From: SMXL01 sp964527795
GTDB lineage: Bacteria; Bacteroidota; Rhodothermia; Rhodothermales; UBA10348
DNA length: 21,316 bases
NCBI GenBank assembly: GCA_964527795.1
Contig: CAZGOS010000025.1
Location: 1-21,316 of the forward strand
Reading direction: 5' to 3'
Shown here in pieces: positions 16,935-21,316 of the stretch. Position 1 is the first letter of the stretch. Each line of letters opens with the position of its first letter. The position numbers and the translations under genes are program-made. The notes under the pieces were generated by a model, which saw nothing but the letters and a program-made list of their open reading frames with translations, made no database searches and had not been told where the DNA came from.

Positions 16935-17571
16935 TCGATTCTTTCGCAAGACCATGATACAGGATGTCAAACAGGTGTTTCTTTCTCTCATCAATGGCGG
17001 CATCTCTATCGCGTGCCAGCGACGGATTCACCGTGGAAAGCATCGGGAAGGCAAGGAAAAAGAAGACGGATGCGCCGAGCAGCGTGACGAAGGTCTGGAA
17101 CGGATCCACCGGACGCACTTCCCCGTCATCGATGGCTTTCTGAATACGTGCGATAAAGAGGTTCGGCACCAGATTCGGATTGTTCTCCATCTGCTCCCGA
17201 AGTATGGGTCCGGCGACAGGGGCTCCTGATAGATTTTCGAGCACCCAGAGCCTCGAGATCTCGGGGTGCGCGGCATGGATGGACATGAATCTGTCGATGA
17301 ACGTCTCGAACAACTGATCGAACGGAAGATCCTCCTCGAAGGGAGCCCGGGCGGCGCTCATGAACTCTTCGAAAACGTGCGTGAAGACCGTCGTGTAAAG
17401 CTTCTCTTTGCTTCTGAAGTAGTAGTGGAGCAGCGCCTGGTTGATCCCGGCCTCTACGGCTATTTCCTGCATGCGCGCGCCGTGGCGACCTTTACGGGAA
17501 AACACTTTGAGTGCAGCATCGAAAATCTGTTCTTCGGTCTCCGTGTACGTCTGTGATCGTGTCATGAACAT
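16927..17571 (-). CDS. TetR/AcrR-family transcriptional regulator of the efflux operon
   Basis: Probable ligand-responsive repressor of its own operon, which is the family norm. The 214-aa protein has an N-terminal three-helix DNA-binding domain (about 10-60) with the HTH at about 33-54 (RMQEIAVEAGINQALLHYYFRSKEKLY), written here as MQEIAVEAGINQ then HYYFRSKEKLY. The all-helical C-terminal ligand/dimer domain includes a hydrophobic stretch (TLLGASVFFFLAFPML) typical of this group. Starts at 17571 and 17565 (Met 1 and Met 3) cannot be separated; neither has a clear Shine-Dalgarno. Its stop overlaps the start of the outer-membrane factor by 8 bp. It is first in the tetR-OMF-adaptor-pump-trmB run and is preceded by a highly AT-rich region likely to hold its operator. 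The inducer is unknown. Confidence 0.92.
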   Translation of the reverse strand: MFMTRSQTYTETEEQIFDAALKVFSRKGRHGARMQEIAVEAGINQALLHYYFRSKEKLYTTVFTHVFEEFMSAARAPFEEDLPFDQLFETFIDRFMSIHAAHPEISRLWVLENLSGAPVAGPILREQMENNPNLVPNLFIARIQKAIDDGEVRPVDPFQTFVTLLGASVFFFLAFPMLSTVNPSLARDRDAAIDERKKHLFDILYHGLAKESNV

Positions 17572-17732
17572 GAATCAGAATAGGCGCCGACATTCATTAT
17601 ATAATTTAATCAAATATATTAACTAATCAATTAACTATATTATAAAGACACTTATATAGAGTTATTACAGTTATTTACGGGGTGGTCAATTAGACCCTTC
17701 TATGAGACTACACCGCCCTGATAGCCGACATG
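17572..17732 (-). promoter_or_regulatory. AT-rich promoter/operator candidate upstream of tetR efflux operon
   Basis: Bases 17591-17680 are about 82% A+T by hand count, far above the rest of the window. The minus strand has TATATTTG (17611-17618), matching the Bacteroidota -7 consensus TAnnTTTG, and TATAAT (17639-17644). No -33 TTTG or -35 box lies at the expected distance from either. AATATA (17613-17618) and TATATT (17636-17641) flank two direct copies of TTAACTA-like sequence, giving a partial dyad of 29 bp. It also separates ferritin from tetR, which share a strand. Role and exact promoter are inferred. Confidence 0.5.
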
Positions 17733-18233
17733 CTACTCTTCGGTGAACGTCGTCCGTTGACCCAACTCTCTATCGACAAGAAACAATCCTTCCCCGGATT
17801 CTCCCGCCAGTTTCAGACTCTGAATGATCTCTTCAGCAGCTTCCTCCTCTTCCACCTGTTCATCAATGAACCAGTGCAAAAGAGTTTGCAGAGGGTAATC
17901 CTTCTCCGAAACGGCCAGGTCGTAGAGATTGTGGATGAGCCCGGTCACTTTTTGCTCCTGCTCGAGCGTCTGTTCAAACCCGTGCAATGCGGAATTGAGT
18001 GTTACTTCTGGTTCGGACAGGGGCTTGAGATGTGGCGTGCTCCCTCTTCGGATCAGAAAATCAAAAAACTTCATGGCATGGGTAATTTCCTCCTGCCACT
18101 GAATGCGCATCCACTGGGCTGCACCCCGCAGATTCATTTCCTCAAAACGAGCCGACATGGCCAGATAGTGGTACGCCGATTGAAATTCGGCATTGATCTG
18201 TTCATTAACGGCGTCGACTATTTTGGATTTCAT
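17733..18233 (-). CDS. ftnA: Non-heme bacterial ferritin (FtnA-like)
   Basis: Cytoplasmic 24-mer that oxidises Fe(II) and stores the ferric mineral, buffering iron and limiting oxidative damage. The 166-aa length is the family norm. The ferroxidase centre is complete by position: E16, E49, H52, E93, Q126 and E129, with Y23 also conserved; these match E. coli FtnA numbering within one residue. The four-helix bundle signatures NAEFQSAYHYLAMS and WQEEITHAMKFFDFL are clear, as is LHWFIDEQVEEE in helix D. There is no bacterioferritin heme-ligand pattern that I can rely on. It is divergent from porX across a 248-bp gap. Its end is 161 bp from tetR on the same strand, so transcription into the efflux operon is possible but unproven. 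No Fur box was recognised. Confidence 0.95.
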   Translation of the reverse strand: MKSKIVDAVNEQINAEFQSAYHYLAMSARFEEMNLRGAAQWMRIQWQEEITHAMKFFDFLIRRGSTPHLKPLSEPEVTLNSALHGFEQTLEQEQKVTGLIHNLYDLAVSEKDYPLQTLLHWFIDEQVEEEEAAEEIIQSLKLAGESGEGLFLVDRELGQRTTFTEE

Positions 18234-18481
18234 AACATGTCCCGGGTGCGTTCTTCCAATATTTTCCTGTACGAGTCGCGATGTTGAGTGCGATACAACG
18301 GCCGTAACCGGAGGATGTTTTCCAACCAGTGACCATACCGTAATTTGGAAATGAATGGCGAATCAAAGGGGCGACCGGAGGGTATTATACCCCCGGTTGT
18401 TGAACTCACTGCTTGTCACGCAACCTATTCGATTCTACGGCTACCAACTGATTATTTATTCCGGTTGAAACGACAGGCATT
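18234..18481. promoter_or_regulatory. Divergent intergenic region, ferritin / porX
   Basis: At 248 bp this is the longest gap in the window and should contain promoters for both ferritin (minus) and porX (plus). Its one strong structure is the hairpin at 18374-18397. I do not see a clean -33/-7 promoter pair, a Fur-type dyad or a small ORF with family resemblance. The porX frame could extend from an ATG at 18345 only in another reading frame, so no upstream gene is called. Confidence 0.4.
18374..18397. promoter_or_regulatory. Strong hairpin upstream of porX
   Basis: Arms ACCGG-A-GGGTA (18374-18384) and TACCC-CCGGT (18388-18397) pair over 10 bp with a single bulged A and a TTA loop. It lies 84 bp upstream of the porX ATG and 141 bp from the ferritin start. 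With no following T-run it is not an intrinsic terminator. A 5'-leader structure or an operator dyad are the alternatives. Confidence 0.45.
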
Positions 18482-20044
18482 ATGGCACGACCTTCTCGGA
18501 TTCTTTGGGCAGACGATGAAATTGACCTGCTCAGACCGCATATTCTTTTTCTCGAATCAAAAGGGTACGAGGTAGTCAGCGTATCAAACGGTGAGGACGC
18601 TGTTCAGCAAGTACGTGACGGCTCTTTTGAAGTCGTACTTCTTGACGAGCACATGCCCGGCCTGGGTGGCCTGGAAGCCTTATCCGAGATTCGAAACATC
18701 TCACCCGACCTGCCCGTGGTGATGGTGACGAAAAGCGAAGAGGAGCGACTCATGGATCAGGCACTCGGTGGACAGATCGCCGATTACCTCACGAAGCCGG
18801 TAAATCCAAGTCAGGTCTTTCTAACCTGTAAACGAATATTGGACCGTTCGCGAATTCGAAGTGAGCGCGTCTCGCAGGATTATCTTCGTTCCTTCTCCGA
18901 AATCACGAGACGCCTCATGGAGCCGCTCTCCCATTCGGAATGGGTGGATGTATATCAGACGCTGATCGGCTACGACGTAGAGTTGGAGGGCGACGAAGGT
19001 GTACGACAGGTCCTGGAAGATCAATATCGGGAAGCCAACAGAGCGTTTTCCAGATTCGTCGAGGATCGGTATCCCGGATGGATCCGGTCATGCCATCAGT
19101 CGCCGGACAAGGAGAGACCTGTGCTTTCGCACGAGGTCGTGCCAACTTTCGTAGAACCGCTCCTGAAGGAGGGGCACCCGGTCGTGCTTTTCGTGATCGA
19201 CTGCATGCGCTATGATCAGTGGCTCGAATTCGAACGGCTGCTCTCCCCGCTTTTCAGCATGGAGAAAGCTTTTCACTATTCCATTTTACCCACGGCGACC
19301 CCCTACTCCCGGAATGCCATTTTCAGTGGTCTGCTGCCTCGTGAACTGGCCGATCGGTACCCGACAGCCTGGGCTGAAGGCGAAGACGATGAGCATAGCC
19401 GTAATAGAAACGAAGAGGAGTTTCTGAATGACCAGTTCAATGCTAAAGGAGCGAGTATGCGGATTCGTTATCAGAAACTGATTACGACGCAGAGCGGGAG
19501 AGACTTCGCACAAAACGTGCACGACGTTCTTCAGGCCGATCTGAGTGCCGTCGTCGTCAATTTTGTTGATATCCTTGCTCACAGCCGATCCGATTCGGCT
19601 GTGCTTCGAGAACTCGCCCCGGACGAGAGGGCCTATCGTGCCCTGACCCGCACCTGGTTTGAGCACTCCTGGCTCTACAATGCATTTGTGCAGCTGGCTG
19701 AGACCAACTGTACGATTGTCGTAACAACGGATCACGGTGCCATTCGAAGCCTGCACGCGACCAAGGTCGTAGGAGATAGGGAAACATCGACGGCGCTTCG
19801 TTACAAGTTCGGGCGCAATCTCAAGTGCGATGAACGCCATGCCATTCTCGTTCGCGATCCGCACGAGTATGGATTACCGCGCGATCATATGAACATGAAT
19901 TACATCATCGCTAAGGAGGATTATTATTTCGTCTATCCGACGAATTACAGCAAATACCTTAATCGATACCGAGATACGATGCAGCACGGTGGCATTTCTC
20001 TGGAGGAAATGATATTACCGGTCGTGACTCTGCAGCCCAAATAG
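18482..20044 (+). CDS. porX: PorX: response regulator with PglZ (alkaline-phosphatase-like) effector domain, type IX secretion control
   Basis: Bifunctional response regulator/phosphatase required for type IX secretion and its gene control in Bacteroidota, where it works with the histidine kinase PorY and the sigma factor SigP. The 520-aa length fits. Residues 1-118 are a receiver domain: acidic pair D11/D12, phospho-acceptor D55 in VVLLDEHMPG, T82 and K104 in YLTKPV. A helical linker (about 120-210) leads to the PglZ domain (about 215-515). Metal-site and nucleophile candidates are D239 in VIDCMRYDQW, T270/T272 in LPTATPYSRNAIFSG, D362/H366 in FVDILAHSR, D416/H417 in TTDHGAI, and H502 in QHGGISLEEM. 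Family studies show the PglZ domain cleaves oligonucleotide-type phosphodiesters in some PorX proteins. ATG 18482 gives the standard N-terminus. It is divergent from ferritin; tsaE follows 52 bp later. No PorY or other T9SS gene is present. Confidence 0.94.
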   Translation: MARPSRILWADDEIDLLRPHILFLESKGYEVVSVSNGEDAVQQVRDGSFEVVLLDEHMPGLGGLEALSEIRNISPDLPVVMVTKSEEERLMDQALGGQIADYLTKPVNPSQVFLTCKRILDRSRIRSERVSQDYLRSFSEITRRLMEPLSHSEWVDVYQTLIGYDVELEGDEGVRQVLEDQYREANRAFSRFVEDRYPGWIRSCHQSPDKERPVLSHEVVPTFVEPLLKEGHPVVLFVIDCMRYDQWLEFERLLSPLFSMEKAFHYSILPTATPYSRNAIFSGLLPRELADRYPTAWAEGEDDEHSRNRNEEEFLNDQFNAKGASMRIRYQKLITTQSGRDFAQNVHDVLQADLSAVVVNFVDILAHSRSDSAVLRELAPDERAYRALTRTWFEHSWLYNAFVQLAETNCTIVVTTDHGAIRSLHATKVVGDRETSTALRYKFGRNLKCDERHAILVRDPHEYGLPRDHMNMNYIIAKEDYYFVYPTNYSKYLNRYRDTMQHGGISLEEMILPVVTLQPK

Positions 20045-20096
20045 TAGCTGGAGACACTCCTTTCACTCCGCCGACTCCCCTGTCCCGGCGAAAGCG

Positions 20097-20552
20097 ATGA
20101 CCGACTTTGTACCTGCCATATTCCCGGTCGAAACGAGAACGCAGGAGCATACCCGCTCACTCGGCTCCGCCTTTGGAAAGACACTCTCGGGAGGCATGGT
20201 CGTGGCACTTTTTGGAGAACTCGGATCGGGAAAGACGCAGTTTGTAAAAGGCGTTTGTGAGGCACTCGGCGTCGAAGAGTCGCTCGTTTCCAGCCCGTCT
20301 TTCACGATCGTCAACGAATACGAGGGATTCGTTCCCGTTTATCATCTGGACCTTTATAGAATAAAGAAACAGGAAGAGGCGCTCGAATTCGGATTCGTCG
20401 AATACATCGAATCGAATGGAATCTGCCTGATCGAATGGCCCGAAATTGTAGAAAGTTTACTGCCCCTGCACACAATCGGACTTCATTTCCGTCATGTCGA
20501 CGGTGAGCGAAGAAGAATCGAGCGTCTGGGTACGACGCAACCGGACAAATAG
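20097..20552 (+). CDS. tsaE: tRNA threonylcarbamoyladenosine biosynthesis ATPase TsaE
   Basis: ATPase partner of TsaB-TsaD in making t6A at position 37 of ANN-decoding tRNAs. At 151 aa it is a standard-length protein: Walker A GELGSGKT (about 40-47), switch-like SSPSFTIVNEY, YHLDLYR and the late IEWPE motif are all present. ATG 20097 gives a normal N-terminus (TRTQEHTRSLGSAFGK precedes the P-loop). The porX stop is 52 bp upstream and the folC start 50 bp downstream, both on the same strand, so co-transcription with porX is plausible. I recall porX-tsaE neighbours in other Bacteroidota, though I could not check this here. TsaB and TsaD are not in the window. Confidence 0.95.
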   Translation: MTDFVPAIFPVETRTQEHTRSLGSAFGKTLSGGMVVALFGELGSGKTQFVKGVCEALGVEESLVSSPSFTIVNEYEGFVPVYHLDLYRIKKQEEALEFGFVEYIESNGICLIEWPEIVESLLPLHTIGLHFRHVDGERRRIERLGTTQPDK

Positions 20553-20590
20553 AACATTCGTTTCACGACGCAGGCTTTGAACGCGCCTGC

Positions 20591-20595
20591 AGGGA
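20591..20595 (+). promoter_or_regulatory. Shine-Dalgarno deciding a GTG start for folC
   Basis: AGGGA ends 7 nt before GTG at 20603. There is no ATG in this frame before residue 31, so the GTG with this site is the likely start. Confidence 0.65.
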
Positions 20596-20602
20596 CAATT
20601 CC

Positions 20603-21316
20603 GTGACTGAATCAATCGCCGAACAGTTCCTCAATAAACTGCCGCGATTTGCCTACGTCGGCACACAGGCCTACAAGCCGGGCCTGGAGCGGATGACAAC
20701 GCTAATGCAGGCAATGGGCAGACCCGATCAGGCCTATCCGTGCGTGCACATCGCCGGAACCAATGGGAAAGGAACAACGGCCTCGTTTCTGGCTGCCATT
20801 GCATCGGCAACCGGGAAAAAAGCGGGATTGCATACGTCCCCGCACCTTATTCGCGTGGCAGAGCGCATGCGCATCAACGGCATGCCCGCCCCGGGATCCT
20901 GGCTATCTCGAGCCGTCGACGAACACGCCGATTTGATATCTGCGTCTGGTGCCAGTTTTTTCGAGGCTTCGGTTGCTTTGAGTCTTCTCTACTTTGCTGA
21001 AGAAAGCGTTGACTTTGCCGTGATAGAAGTAGGTCTCGGGGGACGACTGGATGCAACGAACGTCCTTCAACCTGAACTCTCCGTTATCACGAATATCTCC
21101 TACGATCACGAAGAGATTCTCGGGGATTCGCTCGAAAGCATTGCGGCTGAAAAAGCCGGCATCATCAAACCGGGCGTACCTGTTCTGACCGGCGCCGAAC
21201 AATCGGAAGTACTTGAGGTGATCCGTCGGGCCGCAAAGCGGAAAGAGTGCCGCCTTCACATCCTGCGCGAAGAAATCGGCATCGAGCAGCATACTGATCA
21301 CCGAATTTCCATTCGG
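20603..21316 (+). CDS. folC: Folylpolyglutamate synthase / dihydrofolate synthase, 3' end cut by window edge
   Basis: Mur-ligase-family enzyme that adds L-glutamate to dihydropteroate and/or folates using ATP, retaining folate in the cell. The frame is open for 238 codons from GTG 20603 to the end of the window with no stop; full-length FolC is about 410-440 aa, so the C-terminal domain is missing. Visible motifs are the N-terminal YVGTQAYKPGLERM (18-31), P-loop GTNGKGTT (52-59), LHTSPHL (76-82), EVGLGGRLDATN (142-153) and ITNISYDHEEILGDS, followed by EKAGIIKPGVPV. These are the canonical FolC blocks. An internal ATG start would cut the first motif, so GTG with the upstream AGGGA is chosen. 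It lies 50 bp after tsaE on the same strand. Whether it has one or both enzyme activities cannot be told. Confidence 0.95.
   Translation, partial: MTESIAEQFLNKLPRFAYVGTQAYKPGLERMTTLMQAMGRPDQAYPCVHIAGTNGKGTTASFLAAIASATGKKAGLHTSPHLIRVAERMRINGMPAPGSWLSRAVDEHADLISASGASFFEASVALSLLYFAEESVDFAVIEVGLGGRLDATNVLQPELSVITNISYDHEEILGDSLESIAAEKAGIIKPGVPVLTGAEQSEVLEVIRRAAKRKECRLHILREEIGIEQHTDHRISIR

Noticed and set aside
17684..17700. GGTC-AATTA-GACC stem downstream of ferritin as a terminator
   Set aside because: The stem is only 4 bp and has no U-tract on the ferritin strand, so it is too weak to call.
17730..18287. A 185-codon plus-strand frame opposite ferritin
   Set aside because: It mirrors the ferritin gene, whose ferroxidase residues are complete; the opposite frame has no recognisable features.
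19286..19864. A 192-codon minus-strand frame inside porX
   Set aside because: It is antisense to the PglZ domain of an intact porX and has no independent support.

Overview
The window looks like chromosomal housekeeping DNA from a member of the Bacteroidota/FCB group, probably on the Rhodothermota/Balneolota side. The best taxonomic marker is an intact PorX, a response regulator fused to a PglZ-type phosphatase domain, which is a signature of organisms with the type IX secretion system. Moderate G+C, weak or absent Shine-Dalgarno sequences on many genes and a secreted GH29 fucosidase fit this. The lineage is an inference from these traits, not a database result. Genes are densely packed: no gap reaches 300 bases, and I see no rRNA, tRNA, CRISPR array, insertion sequence, integrase or broken gene.

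Left part (1-5741): a glutamate dehydrogenase on the minus strand runs off the left edge. Divergent from it is a plus-strand run of aroE (shikimate dehydrogenase), nadE (glutamine-dependent NAD+ synthetase) and ruvA (Holliday-junction helicase subunit). An MscS-family channel converges on ruvA.

Middle part (5742-10023): an exported GH29 alpha-L-fucosidase diverges from the MscS gene and converges on a CbpA-like DnaJ co-chaperone. The co-chaperone diverges from a solitary biotin carboxylase (accC). The dnaJ/accC gap holds three 12-bp near-repeats and an overlapping inverted repeat.

Right-centre (10052-17571): a five-gene minus-strand block runs tetR, outer-membrane factor lipoprotein, membrane-fusion protein, RND pump, trmB. 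The first two genes overlap by 8 bp and the others are 18-46 bp apart. It encodes a complete self-regulated tripartite efflux system, with a tRNA m7G46 methyltransferase carrying an unusual ~120-residue C-terminal extension at its end. A strikingly AT-rich stretch lies upstream of tetR.

Right end (17733-21316): a ferritin diverges from porX across a 248-bp gap with a strong hairpin. porX is followed by tsaE (tRNA t6A synthesis ATPase) and by folC (folylpolyglutamate/dihydrofolate synthase), which runs off the right edge.

I did not find a convincing new multi-gene system. The points most worth a second look are PorX and its promoter-region hairpin, the extended TrmB in an efflux operon, the AT-rich tetR upstream region and the 12-bp repeats between dnaJ and accC.
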